A DNA stretch of 64,000 nt from NCBI GenBank assembly GCA_037157565.1, contig JAZHRO010000012.1:62177501-62241500 (forward strand), in the 5' to 3' direction. The notes beneath the pieces are model-generated. The model saw nothing but the letters and a program-made list of their open reading frames with translations, was not told where the DNA came from and searched no databases. This stretch comes from Thalassia testudinum. Lineage: Eukaryota > Streptophyta > Magnoliopsida > Alismatales > Hydrocharitaceae. Of the stretch, positions 1-11,943 are shown one piece after another; the first letter of the stretch is position 1; each line of letters starts with the position of its first letter. The translations under genes and the position numbers were made by a program.

Positions 1-3000
1 TTCCCTTCTACATACGATACTCGTTCCATATACGTGAGTTCCTCTTCTAGTTTTCCCATAGGGTTCATGCATTGTATTCATTTCATTTCGTTTCACGACA
101 TGCATATCTCGTTGTTCACACCTTAATTCTCAACCACATAACAGGCAGCTCGTGATTTAATAACTGAAAGAAGCATCATAACATTTAACTATTCGTTTGC
201 TAGCATTAAGGGTTCGAACATGCCTTTCAAAATAAACTATGTGGCTCAAGCAATGTACATTCACTCAATTCTGCCCTAGGGTTCATTTCATATCCCAGGG
301 TTCAATCAATTCATTCTAAGATAGCATGCACTTGATTAATTAATTCATAATATTGAGAAAAACCACTCTACCAGGATACATAGGTGGAATGGGGTCTCGA
401 ATCGCAGATTTCGTCGTCTCCGCGATCCTCGTATACTCTATTAGCTGGAGACCTATACAATTGACCAAATCACATTAAACGATTTCAAAAGTATATGAGT
501 GACACAAACATGTAGAGAATTCTGAACTAAAACCAAAGATACTTCATGTTACGACCCGGTTCCCAAATCCCTACAGGACACGAGATCAGACCGACTCGAT
601 TGATCTCAAGACCCAGTCGTCCAACGAGGAAGTAACCAACAAGTAGTAAAAATAAACCACATTCACCATGCAAGCAACTAACAGTAACAAAAGTACAGCA
701 GTAAAGAAGTCAACTACTACAGTACTCACCACCACAACAGTAGAGAATTTAAAAAAAGTACAGGAATATAAATTTTACAATAAACGAGTACAGAAGTGTA
801 ACAAAAAATACTCACTACAACAGAACGGTACAACAAAAAGGAACACTACTGGGCTCTACTGGGCCCAGCACCCTCTGCAGCCGTAGGCTCTGGCTGCTCA
901 ACACCTAGACCTAGAAAAGGTTGTAAGTACAACACGTCAGCGAAACGCTGAATAGAGTGGCACCAGCTAACTAACAGAAATAGTAAAGGTGGATAGGTAG
1001 CTGTTGTTTTCAATTTCTTTCTTTATTCAACTAATTATTCTTTCTTTCATCACTTGGTTTATTTATCAGGTCTTTTTCTTGATCTCGAATGTTCCTCGTG
1101 GGAACGATCTTGATTGCAGTCTTTTCCGAAAGGTAGAAGTAGCACGTGGTGCTCTCCTGGCCGGGAGAGTCCCCCGTGGTGGTCCTACCCTCAGTCAACC
1201 ACCCCAAGGTCGCTGACAGACGTAACGGTGACTACGACACGCGCGATAAATGCACAGGTAGCTACCCTGCACTGGCACACGATCAGTCGTTTCCATTAAC
1301 GGGTGCGCCCAATGTACAGCACAGAACCAGTATAGGGTAGAGCCCTCTCAGTAATTGGGGTCTAGCCCCTCCACAGTAACCAAACAGGGGTCTCGCCACT
1401 CCACAGTCCACGCACCCTCGCTTGATTACCCTGGTTTGCCCAGTGGGACTAACAAGTCGGTGTAGGATGGCTAGCTCTCTCCCTACACTAGCAGCTTTCC
1501 CCGGTACTGTGTACGCGAGGGCCAGAAAGTCGGTGCAAAGTGGCCAAACTCACCCCGGTCTCAACCCGAGGGCGGCAAGCTCCCCTCTACACTAAGAGGT
1601 AATATGTGCTCCCCTTGGTACCACGTACCCAAGAGACAACACACTTTCCCATTCACTTTTTCAGTTCCATTCTATTTATTTCTAGGAGCTCTACTCCTAA
1701 TTCCCCGTAGGGTTCATGCTCATGTTTCTCAGGCCAAGCCACACTAGGTTTCATCATTCAGGTTTATTCGCATATAGCACGTGCTTCCAACATTCAATCT
1801 TTCTTTTCCAATTTATATACAAGCAGCTCGTATTTAATTTCAACAACCGGAATTACATATAGCAGTTACTAACAACAGTACTTTACATTTCACAGCCAGC
1901 TGTTATCCAATTACAGGAAATTATTATTATTATTCATCCAACACTACAATTCAGGCATTCAATACAATCTTTTCAGTGTTTCTAGTCCTAGGATTCATGC
2001 CATACCCTAGGAACTATCATTCAATCTAGTGTTTCTGGTCCTACGATTCATGCCATACCCTAGGATCTATCATTTATTCCAGATATGCATTTATGTTTGT
2101 AATTAACTAGGGAAGCCACTCTACCCGCAAAACCGGGAGTAATGGGGGCTTGATCGGTGGGTCCATATCCTCCGCAACCCCCAAATCCGCAACATAACGA
2201 GGTCCTAACACAAGGATCAACCACAAGGAACCACTCAGATCAGGATAAAAGTATTTCAAACAAGTAGAGGAACTTATACGAAGAAGAACGAAATCTTAAA
2301 CGTGGAAATCGAACCTTAAACAGACCCTAAACGGGTCAAAAATGACAATTCTGACTCAAATCAGACGCCTGGAACATCTTACTGACGTCTTAAAAGGGGT
2401 CCAGATCCATACCTCACTCTGCGGTGCTCCTCAGACGTCCAGGGATCCTGCTGAACCGTCTGGACCTAATTCCAGAAGTCCGATCACCTCTCCGGATGTT
2501 TAGAGACGTTCTCTGCCGTCTGGTGCCTTGCCCAGACGTCTAAACCGCGTGGGAGGGCGTGTCCCGTGCTTTCCCGAAGCGAATCCTGCACGCGCATGCA
2601 AAATCTCTTAACACGGCACGCAATAGAGCCTCGGCGGAACGGCCTACATGGTCGTATCCGCAAAAGAAGGTATAGGGCGCAGGATATACCTCTCAATCGT
2701 CTGGAGCTTCCTCCAGACGTCATCCACGTAGTCTGGATGTAGGTTCAGACGCCTGATTCTGGGAAAAATCCCATAATCAAAACCTCCTTCATCTTCTTCC
2801 TACTGCACGCGACCACGCCGCGCAGTCGCTCATCTGTTGCTCTAGCTGCAGCAGTGTCGGAGGAACCACCTCGTCACAACGCTTCGCCTTGCACACGCCC
2901 AACCGGCCGCGAGCCTCTCCAGCGAGCTCCCTCACGGCTCGCGCGCTCTCCTCTCCGCCGCTGCACTCGGCTGCAGCTGCTGCTCTCGCTCTCGCTCTCA

Positions 3001-4291
3001 CGCTGGAGGAAGGAGAAGACGGATGGTGTAGGGTGGCGTGAGGGAGAGGAGAGGGTATAAGAAGGTGCAGGGGGGCAGCTCTGCAAGTCGGCGAGGGAAG
3101 AAGAAAGAGAAGAAGGCAGCTAAGGCTCAGTTTGCGCAGCACGCTTGTAGACTCGGGGTTGTACGCACGCAAAAATTGATTTCCAGACGTCTGACCAGAC
3201 GTCTGGCCCAAGTCCCAGACATCTTAAAGAACTTTGTTGGCACGGGTCTTAACACTTCATTTGTGCAAAATCACATCCGTTTGAGCCCTAAATGGGCCAA
3301 AAATGTGTACTCTGATTAAAATCAAACGTCTGGGACTAGACTCAGACATCTTAAATGGCCACAAAGACTTACCTTACTTTCCTGCAGCTTCCTCAAACAT
3401 CCGAACCCCTCCATAGTCATCTAAGGGAGATCCCAGATGTCTGACACTCCCTTCAGTCGTCTGGAAGTGTAGTCAGACGTCTAGAACTGTCTCCAGACGT
3501 CCTAAAGCACCTCAAAGGGCATGCCAAGCACCTTTCCAACATCCTACACCTACGTACGCATACGCCGCTTCAAAAACATGACACATATACTTATGTACGT
3601 GCATGAAAGTGCGTACAAAGCACAAATCTCGACACTCTGTGTGTTGTTAGATGTCTGGCGCCAGCTCTAGACTTCCTGAGGCTCCTCCAGACGTCCGGAT
3701 GGCATCCCAGATGTTTGATACTACGAAAAAATGGTTCCGTAGTATGCCCTGAGAGCTTCTCTCCCCGCGCGACCCTCCGCCTGCATAGCCACAGTTGCTC
3801 CTCTAGTAGCTGCAGGCAATTGCGAAGCTCCTCTCCATGAGCTCCCTTAGCTGCACCTCCAGCCGCACCTCCTCTCCCGAGCTCCTTCGAGCTCCTCACT
3901 CTCCCTCTCCCTAGTCCACGCTCTCCCTCTCTTTCACGTTCTCGCTCTCCCTCTCTCCCGTGCTCCTCTGTCTCGAGCTCCCCTCCTTCCTCCCCACTCG
4001 TGGCTACAAGGGGGACGAGGAAGGAGGTGGTTGCCGATGGCAAGGTGGTGGAGAAGTGAAGGTGGAGGTGTTGGAGATGGTGTGGAGAGGTAGGGTTTTA
4101 AAGAGAGGGTGTGTGCGTGGGAGTGTTGAGTGGGCGTGTTATGTGGGAAGAGAGAGAGAAAAATTGTGAGATCTCCCCCACGTGGTTTCCTCTTTCCCTC
4201 AAAGCCCAAAAACTTAAACCTTGGGGGTTTAAAATTATGCTTACACCGCTACCCTTTCGGGAAAAACTCGAATGACCCTAGGGAAGGGTCA
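1..4291 (-). mobile_element. LTR G, partial, runs off the left edge; interrupted by solo LTR A1
   Basis: LTR-like sequence in minus orientation, read from its 5' end at 4291. It starts (minus strand) with the hairpin TGACCCTTCCCTAGGGTCA, followed about 190 bp later by a TATA-like TTTAAAA (about 4095-4101), then CT/GA-rich sequence, several degenerate CAGACGTCTG palindromes (3325-3505, 3640-3715), and the stretch with GGGCCAAAAATG near 3290 that matches GGGTCAAAAATG in LTR A. The sequence on either side of A1 (1-546 and 3260-4291) reads through once A1 is removed. It is therefore an older, diverged relative of LTR A. Its 3' end and left TSD are outside the window. The right flank TTTCA is the expected TSD but cannot be paired. 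No coding potential beyond low-complexity frames. Confidence 0.6.
547..3254 (-). mobile_element. Solo LTR A1 (family A), TSD CTTCA
   Basis: 2.7-kb unit with TG...CA ends flanked by perfect 5-bp duplications CTTCA (542-546 and 3255-3259), inserted in LTR G. It aligns over its length with A2, A3 and A4. The left end is TGTTACGACCCGG and the complement of the right end is TGTTAAGACCCGT, an 11-of-12 terminal inverted match. A TATA-like site (3055-3063) on the minus strand and the order of shared blocks give the strand; because the ends are nearly inverted copies the opposite reading is not excluded. It holds CAGACGTCTG-type palindromes at about 2370-2540, 2700-2760 and 3183-3215, and about two units of the 52-bp minisatellite near 1985-2080. 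No internal domain, PBS or second LTR is seen, so it is a solo LTR. Confidence 0.85.
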
Positions 4292-4990
4292 TTTCATGAC
4301 TCTACAAGGCTTATCCGAGCACCTGCAAACTTCCCGCACCAACATCCTCTCTCTGAAGGAGGAGGTGCAGGTGTTAAGGGCCAAGCACTTTTCGATGGTG
4401 GAGTGCTATGAGGAGGCCCTTGAGGAAGAGCACGTTCGCCTAGGCGCGGATATCAAAATCTTGCGGAGGTATCAACAAGTGAGGAGGCACTGAAGGCTGA
4501 CCTTGGCAAGGCTCAGCAACTTGCAGAGGATCGAGGCAAGGCGATATGCGAGTTGGAGAGGGCTATCTAGCCTCGGCTCAACCCCGACATGGTGATGAAG
4601 TTCTTCGCCATTGACCCTTCCATGGAGGAGAACCAGGAGGCCTTGTTAAAGGAGGTGGGGAAGCACACCTTGGCGATGGTGCAAGCCCTGCTAGAAGGCA
4701 AATGCGCCTCCGTGGAGGAGCTATGTGGTTGGTCTATGGACCAGCTCATGTCCGAGCTTGACCGTCAAAAAGCTAAGGGTCATGTTGTGATCAAGGCTCC
4801 TATAGAATCGCCTAAGGAGGAGGAGCTGGAGTCCTCAAGCCAGTCGGGAAGCCCGACCCCTGAGGAGGAGACACCTAAGCTAGATCCGTCAGGGGCCATG
4901 GGATCGCCTGTTCATCCGAGCAGTTCTCCTCGCGTCGCCTCGTCACCGCCCAGAATGCATGGGGCGGGCAGCTTCGCAGACTGGGAGTGA
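4292..4990 (+). pseudogene. Antisense ORF downstream of Tat integrase (coiled-coil protein), broken
   Basis: This reading frame runs opposite to the H1 pol genes and lies just beyond the integrase 3' end, where several Tat elements carry an extra antisense ORF of unknown function. The first part (in frame from before 4297, motif LSEHLQTSRTNILSLKEEV) is rich in Leu/Glu/Lys with heptad-like spacing, suggesting a coiled coil. A frameshift near 4480 and an in-frame stop at 4568-4570 separate it from the second part (about 4589-4990), which is acidic, then Ser/Pro-rich (repeated SP, SSP) and ends at a TGA at 4988-4990. An AT-rich stretch follows. The true N-terminus is lost where LTR G inserted; the ATG at 4272 lies inside the LTR hairpin and is not original. 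Identification rests on position and composition; function unknown. Confidence 0.6.
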
Positions 4991-5108
4991 AGGCATTTAG
5001 TCTTTGGAGTGGTCCTGTTATCTTTTCCCCCTGTCTTTTTTTTAAAGATGTAACAGGCAACACTTTTTTGAATGAAAGAAAATTTCTATCATTATTACTT
5101 GTTTGTGT

Positions 5109-5851
5109 TTATACATGGTAAAAACTTAAGTTTCTCTCATGCCAAGTGAAAGGGGTGATCTTGCCGCCTAGGGTCTGTAACTCGTAGAAGTCTCTTAGAC
5201 TATCCTTACGAATCTTATAAGGCCCTTCCCAATGTATGTCTAATTTCCCACCTGATTGACTTGGCATGGAGAGTTCGCACTTGTGTAGGACAGTCTCCTT
5301 GGGAGAATGTTTGCTTACGAACCCGCCTATTATAGGCACCAATGGTCGCTTCTTTATGTTTGAGTGATGCCATTGATGCTTTATCTTTTAGCTCATCCAA
5401 AAGGTCTAACGATAGGCGAACTTGGTCATCATTAGTGGCGGGGTCATAGAGTTTTGTCCTGTAAGTGGGGAGGACTGTTTCGATAGGCAGCTAGGCTTCC
5501 ATGCCGTATACCAGGCTGAATGGTGTATGGCCCATGGAAGTCCTCTAGCAAGTCTTGTAGCCCCAAAGCACGTCTGGCAGCTCGTCCGCTCATCTCCTTT
5601 AGGTTGAATCCAGCTTGCATTTTAGCGTTGAGATGATGGTCTGGTTGGTTACTTCCACTTGTCCGTTCGCCTGGGGATATCCCACAGATGTAAAGCATAG
5701 GCGAATACCTCAGGTAGTACAAAATTTCGCAAAGTTTTTGCAGGCGAACTAGGTGCCATTGTCTGTGACAATGTAATGAGGTATCACATATAGAGCTATA
5801 ATGCTTTTGCAGACAAAAGATATAACTCTATCAGCAATTGCGCTGGCCATG
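5109..5851 (-). pseudogene. H1 integrase, core second half and C-terminal domain
   Basis: Minus-strand translation gives the second half of the DDE core (DNGT-FACKNFAKF, then YPQANGQVEVTNQTI, which carries the catalytic Glu) followed by a divergent stretch and the C-terminal domain (LHKCELSMPSQSGGKLDIHW then WEGPYKI and a final WHERNLSFYHV stop at 5109). GKL-x-WEGPY is the usual gypsy integrase C-terminal (GPY/F) signature. At least two frame changes and several stops are present, so it is dead. It continues upstream at 17658-17859 across LTR D: the residues AEAM on one side join ASAIADRVISFVCK on the other with the CCATG/TCATG duplication between them. Confidence 0.8.
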
Positions 5852-6438
5852 TGTTTAAGCAAAGTCGTCGTTGTTTAAGAGATGCGTCGTAGTATTGGAC
5901 AAAGTTGCTCAAATCATTTAAATTTATATGTCCAAATTCAGAAAATAGAGTTCGAGGTCGATCACAGGGAGCAACGATGCAATTTAACTTCACCAATCTT
6001 AAGAAATATAAGCAATTTGAAAGAAATGATTATTCAAAATGATAATTCAATAAGATCAGAGTAATAGTGCGAAAAGATCAAGCTAAATTGGTGATTTGAA
6101 TCACCAAATTAACCCCTCAAAGTTACGCTCACAAGTATTCAAATAAATGCACAGTAACCAATAGAAGGCCTTAGATGTCGGCTTAAGTGTTTAAGCCACA
6201 GCACCACAGGAGGCAACCAGAGATCTCTTCACGAACACAGCAGCAGCAACCATGGCTTAAGGGCCTCACACAGATCCTTCAACAACTAAGTCCTGCGAGG
6301 AGAGGAGGATCCAAGAGCAAAACCATCCCCCTCTCTTTCAAAACTTCCTAATCTCATACCTAGGCTCAGAATCAGACCAAACCCGACAGGCGAGTAAACG
6401 GATCCACACCCAAACCCATGTGGCATGTGCACGGGCAA

Positions 6439-9296
6439 TGGTTACAGGCTCGTCACTTTGGTTTTAAATTCTAGATGTTGTAGTTAAAAAAGGCTGCTAC
6501 CAGTTTACAATTTATTACTCGGAATTAAAAGTTTTCTGAGGTCGAACTCAGGGTGCAAACACTGATTCCAGAAGCATATGAATTCACAATATATAGTGTT
6601 TTACAAAAATTAAGACAAAGGAGAGAGAGAAATAGAGAGAGCAAAAATTCTCTTCTTGGCTTTTTCTTCTTCTCTCTTCTTCTCTTCAGCCAGCTCTCTT
6701 CTTCAGCTTGTCTTCTTCTTTCTTCTTCTTCTTTTCTTTGCTGCGAAAGCTTCCTTTCTTTCTTTCCTTTCTTCAGTTGCTAAGTCCTTCCTCTTCTTCC
6801 TTCTTCTTCTCTTCTCTGATTTTCTTCTGCGTCTTCTTCTTCTTTTCTGCAGAGGTTCCCTCCTCTTTTCTCTTTCTTTTTCTCTGGCCTGTCCTATTCT
6901 CCTTTCTTCTGCTTCACTCCTTCCTTTCTTTCTGACGTCTGATTCAAAAATCAGACGCCTTAACTACGTTGTTGCTACAGTGCCCCTGCTCTTTTCTTTT
7001 CTTCAGCTTCTTTCCTTACTTCCTTCTACTTTCTTTCTCTCTGCAGTTAAGTCCCAGCCGCTGCTCTTCCTCTTCCTCTTTCTTTCTTCCATCCTTCTCT
7101 TCAGCAGCACCTTACTTCTTCCTCCCTCACCTGTTCTCTACACACACACACAAGCTCAGCGCAAAACCTACCCTACCCTCTCCTTGCGTCTCTCTCTCTC
7201 TAAATCTCCCTTGGGTACGCTCTCCCAGAGCCGGGTTATCGGGCTGAATCGCGTGCCTGGGTCCAGGCACACCGACATGGGTGGTGCACGACGAGTGCAC
7301 AGGAGGGTGTCGGGTCGGGTCGCGTCGGATCCGTGTGATGAGCTCACGGACGAGGGCGGTGAATAGGTGAGGGACATCACACCGTGCGTATTCGGAGGCG
7401 ACCAGCTAATGTCACTTTTTCAATTTATGTGTGGGCGTGCGCCCACACACTTCCAAGGTGGGACTAAAGTCCCACCTCTATTCTACGCGCCCACAGGCGA
7501 GAAGCTGCTGGTAATTGGGCAGCAGCGAAGGCTTCGTGCCTCCAATTGAAGGCCTGGGCATGCTCGCGGAAGTACCCCACGTTGCCTGGAGCCTTCACCT
7601 GGTGCTGAAGAGGCCTAGAGCTGCTCGCCAAGCAACTCTTGCTGTCCGTCAATGGCGGCGAGGAGGTTGAGACCTAAAAGCACAAAGACGGCCTCACGGC
7701 CACATTAGAAAACTCAAGAAGCTTCGCCAGGAGATGGCGAAGGCGGTGCGAGGGTCATCGTGGCGGGAAAGTGGCTGTGGCCCTGTGCCTATGGCACACT
7801 GCAGAGGTGCAAGTGCGTGTGTTCGAGGGGTGGTTTGAAGGTGAAGGGCGGTGAATGGAGTAGGGGAAATGCTTGAGTGGAGTGAGGGGGAGCTTCTGGG
7901 CTTGTCAGCGAGAGGTGGGATGGCCTGTGGAGGTGGAGCGATCTCGCCGGAGTTGGTGGCCGGAGGTGGAGTAGATGGAGGTGGTCGTGGCAGTCGAGGC
8001 GTCTAGAGTGCCAATTTAATAGAGGAAAATTAAGGGGAGAATAAGAGGAAAGTTTTTACCTACTTAATCGACGAAGAGGGAGAGGAAGACGCCCGACGCG
8101 TGCCTGCCGAAGCTGGGGACGAAGGTGCCCAGAAGAGAAGTAACGGCGACGAGGAGGGGATCTGGAGACGCCAGCTGGTGCGGCCTGGATTGGGAAGACG
8201 AGGCAGAGCGATCTCTACTGCAAGTATGGCAGCATAGCGACGAGGACGAGGAGGAAAGATCACCGGAAGCTTGGGTTGTCTGACCGGAGTGAGAGGAGAT
8301 GAAGTAGGGGTGTTTTCTTCGGCCAAAGCTAGCCTGAAGGAGACGGCTGGCCCTGCTGCTCCATATAAAGGCGCTGGCTAGGAGAGGGTCTCGAGGGAGC
8401 GACATGGGGAGCTTGCCGGAGATGGCCGGAGATGGAGACCAATGCCTTTCGTGCGTTCGCACGAGAGGCATGGGCAGCCGCAGGTCACAGGGAAGGGTCC
8501 CTGTGACAGAGGACGACGCAGGGAACCCCCTGTTCGTTCCTGAGAGCGGTTGCCATACCCTGTGCGACGCCATCCTCCGTGCAAGGTCGCCGGAGGTATG
8601 GTGCCCGCGCAATATGGCAGGGAGAACAGTTCTGCAAAGAACAAAGGGGAAGATAGGGGCTAAATGCAAGGTTTTGAAAAGATAAGTGTCAAAATGTAAT
8701 TCAAGAGGACCAATTTGTAAAGTCGATCAAGATGATCTTCTTTTAGGCCCAAATTTTTGTACCAGCCTAATTTGAACCTAAGAAATTCAATGGTGTAATT
8801 TTATTTTAGGGTTGACCACGTTGGACTGGTCAATTTGCGTAAAAACCCAAATTAGGTTAAAATTTGGGCTTGGTTCTCAATTTAGGTCAAGATGGGTTAC
8901 AAAGGCCAAATTGAAGGTTCTAAACCCTAGGAAATATTTTTTCAGGAATTTTAGAGGGTTCAGTTGATTTTTATCCTGCCTAGAACCTTGTGAATTAAAG
9001 CGAATTTGTTTTTAGGGTTATAGAATGTCATTTAATTCTTAGAAGTTGCTATAACCCTTTTCAAATCAGAACATCCCACTTCCTTCTTTATTAAGCTTAT
9101 TTCACCTGTGTTTAGACCCTTAGATACCCTATTTATTTACTACATTTGTAAAATTACAATTTTACCCCTCATGACCTATTTTATTCTTCAATTTAGAATT
9201 CTCTGAGTTAGGCTTTTCTTTAGGTTTTGTAGGAGCTTTTTCACACTTATTTAGATCAAATTGTGCTAGTTAGGGTTCATGATGAGGCTCTCATCA
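6439..9296 (-). repeat. 3' LTR of B-full (family B)
   Basis: 2.86-kb LTR; minus-strand ends TGATGAGAGCCTCATCA (hairpin) and GTAACCA. It aligns with the solo LTR B at 26063-28937. Landmarks: U3 AT-rich part (8690-9296), a long hairpin (8439-8474) about 70 bp upstream of a TATA-like CTTTATATGG (8361-8370), a splice-like leader region, a GA-rich tract (CT-rich on plus, 6640-7180), the hairpin with GACGTCTGATT (6932-6958), then the phrase GTTCGACCTC (complement near 6535-6550) just before the end. Long open frames here (e.g. 6656-7366 plus) are poly-Phe/Leu/Ser products of the CT tract. Confidence 0.85.
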
Positions 9297-9312
9297 TACC
9301 CCCATGCCTAGC
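9297..9312 (-). other. Polypurine tract of B-full
   Basis: On the minus strand, GCATGGGGGTA abuts the LTR start TGATGAG. This purine-rich stretch is where plus-strand DNA synthesis would be primed. The same sequence with small changes precedes the 3' LTRs of elements J and I. Confidence 0.75.
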
Positions 9313-10845
9313 TTTTGCTAGTCCCTTAGCAAAATTTTAAGGTTTTAACCTTTGTTCTAGACCATGAATTTCTTATCAAGTTTAGATAAGTGCTTTTTCT
9401 GTTGTATCCTACATTAGGTCAGAATGCCAATTATAGGCCTAAAAGGTACTCTAGTACCAACCAAGATCCAGATCTGTCTAGCTTTAGCCTCAGCCTTTAG
9501 CAAAGGTTTGAAGGCCTACAGGAACTAACCTAAGGTTTATTGGACTTCGTGGTTAAAGCACCCGTGCTTAAGATAATTTTAGCCTTGGTTCAATTTGCAG
9601 TGCGTTTTGTAAGAGAGAGAGGTAGAAGAATTATACGTTTGGAGAGTTTTCTCTCACTTTTTCTTTTTAATTCTAGCTTAGGATTGGCTTCTCAACACAG
9701 TCTGTATCGGATTCCTTGTCTCCATCATCAATCCTCAAGGGTTCCTGGCAGTCGATGCTTCGAGATAGCACCGCCCATGGTAACCCCAAGAACCCTGGCT
9801 TTCGAGATTTCGAGATAATCCCGTCCATGGTGTTCCGTGGCTGAATCCAGACCCTAGCAATTGACACTTCGAGATGATGCCATCCATGAAATCTGAACCA
9901 GCAGAGTGCTTACATGTCCCCATTAGGATATGTAAATATCCTAAGAGACAAGCACCGAGGAGATAATATATTGTTACGCATCTTCGAGGGGAATTTGCCA
10001 CCTCTCTGCGCTGGGAACTCGTCCAAATCAACTTGTGTTGATCGGCCTCTCCTACTCTAGGTGACATTTTTAGAATTTTTGAAACGCTTCTGCGTGATTT
10101 TGATACTTATGTTTACCGAACCAGATTGTGTGTAAATTTGGGTGCTTCGGTTACTGAGTCCCGTAAACCAAAAGTTAGTTAACAAGGCCAAATACTCCCT
10201 AAGCCTTGGACCTAATACTTAAGCTTTTCATTCTCCTCAACCTCTTGAGAAATATCTAGATCTTAATGAGTACTGAGAGACTATCCAAGAATGCCTAAGG
10301 TTTGCGTTCTTACTAATCTTACTATGCACTTTTCTTTTCTTTTCCTGAATGTGGTCTAGAACTTAGGTTAATTCCTTAATTTCTTACTAATGACTATCTC
10401 TTTTCTTTCATTTTGTGCTCCTTTTTATCATTTTGTTCTTTTTCTCCTCCTCTTTTGTAAAGTCCACAAAATTTTCTTTCCTCTTCTCATTTTATTATTC
10501 TTTTTCAAAAATTTTTTTAATTTTTATGGTGTTTTTGGTATATGTGAATTTTTTTGTTTAAAACATTTTCTTATGAGTTTTGCACTTTCATACCCCCGCA
10601 TGGCTAAGATTTACAATGCCCTCATTGTAACTTAGGAGGGTTTTTATTTAGCTTAGTTCATACATTAGGACAGATATTTTGGTGAGTGAATGGGTCAGGG
10701 TGGCTGTTGTAGACGATTTCTAATCTCAGATGCAAGCACCTGAGGAGGAGTCGGTTGTCCTAAAGGATGAACCTTAAGTGCGAAGAGGTGTCAGAAAAGG
10801 TTTCGAGTTTTTCCAAAAAGAATGATGGGCTGCCTCCCGTTGAGT
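9297..10845 (-). other. Non-coding 3' region of B-full between integrase and PPT
   Basis: No env-like frame is visible although many Athila elements have one here. Recognisable pieces, each shared with element J: the stem sequence around 10828-10843 (complement GGGAGGCAGCCC), a segment near 10590-10640 (CCCCCGCATGGC...CAATG), a palindromic GGATATGTAAATATCC at 9927-9942, and three diverged units containing CTTCGAGATagCAC/GATtatCCC...CATGG between about 9755 and 9895. The hydrophobic plus frame 10390-10635 is an AT-rich chance frame. Confidence 0.6.
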
Positions 10846-11943
10846 GCTGAGTTTTACGCCATCGGCTGGGCGCAATATGCTCAGGGAGAATGGAGGATAA
10901 ACGATGACTCAGCCAAATCTGTAGAGGTTACATCGATGAACGGTTTGAGTCTCTGACCATTCACGATGAAAGGTTCGGAATCGTGGCTGAGCGGACTGAT
11001 TTCGATGGCTCCATTTCCAAAAACCTGTCGGACACGATATGGTCTGACCCACTTGGGTCACAATTTCCCAGGGAAGAGTTTGAGTCAGGCATTGAAGTGT
11101 AGGACCTTCTGACCAGGATGAAAGATCTTTCTAGATATGTGCTTGTCATGGAAGGCTTTAACCTGCACTTTGTAGATTCGCGAGTTCTCGTACGAATCAA
11201 GGCGTAATTCATCAATCTCGCTTATCTGAAGCTTTCTGTGGGATCCAGCCTTAGAAAGATCTAAATTACAGCTCCGTACTGCCCAATAGGCTTTGTGCTC
11301 TAGTTCGACAGGAAGGTGACATGCCTTCCCATATACCAGTCTAAAAGGAGACATGCCTAATTGGGTCTTGTGGGCGGTCCTATAAGCCCACAAAGCTTCC
11401 GGAAGTCGGGACGACCAGTCCTTCCTGTTAGGCCGAACAGTGACCTGTAGGATTCTCATGATCTCCCGATTTGATAGCTCAGCTAAACCATTAGTCTAGG
11501 GGTGGTAAGGAGTAGAGATTCGGTGAGACACCCCGTAATTGGTCATCAGTGACCTGAACTGAGCATTAGTGAAATGGGTTCCTCCGTCAGAGATGATTGC
11601 ACAAGGAATCCCGAACCGTGAGAAGATGTTCTGATGAATGAATTTGATAACGATTTTGTGATCATAGGTTCTGGTCGGAATGGCTTCAATCCATTTGGAC
11701 ACGTAGTCCACAGCAAGCAGAATGTACTCGAAGCCGTCCGAAACAGGAAAGGGGCCCATAAAATCAATCCCCCAAATATCGAAGATTTCGCATACGAGAA
11801 TCGGCTGCAAAGGCATCATGTCGCGATGGCTCATGTTGCCCAAAGTTTGGCAACGACTGCATGCCTTGCAGTGATTGTATGTGTCCTTGAATAAAGTGGG
11901 CCAATAAAAGCTACACTGGAGGATTTTTGATGCGGTTTTGTGC

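Noticed and set aside
547..3254. Family A as a DNA transposon because of 11-bp terminal inverted repeats
   Set aside because: TG...CA ends, 5-bp TSDs, a TATA-like site and no transposase-like frame fit an LTR better; kept as an open question in the findings.
3183..3505. CAGACGTCTG clusters as a CRISPR array
   Set aside because: Spacing is irregular, units are 8-14 bases, no cas genes, and the host is a plant.
4272..4296. ATG at 4272 as start of the antisense ORF
   Set aside because: It lies within the terminal hairpin of LTR G, so it was joined by the insertion and is not the original start.
6656..7366. Long open frame of 236 codons, and similar frames at 33407-34039, 43870-44388 and 57302-57916
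   Set aside because: They translate CT/GA-rich LTR tracts into Phe/Leu/Ser or Lys/Glu runs, occur on both strands and are not conserved in sequence between LTR copies.
10390..10635. Hydrophobic 81-codon frame as an env-like protein of the Athila element
   Set aside because: It is on the strand opposite to the element, AT-rich, and the matching region of J has no equivalent frame.
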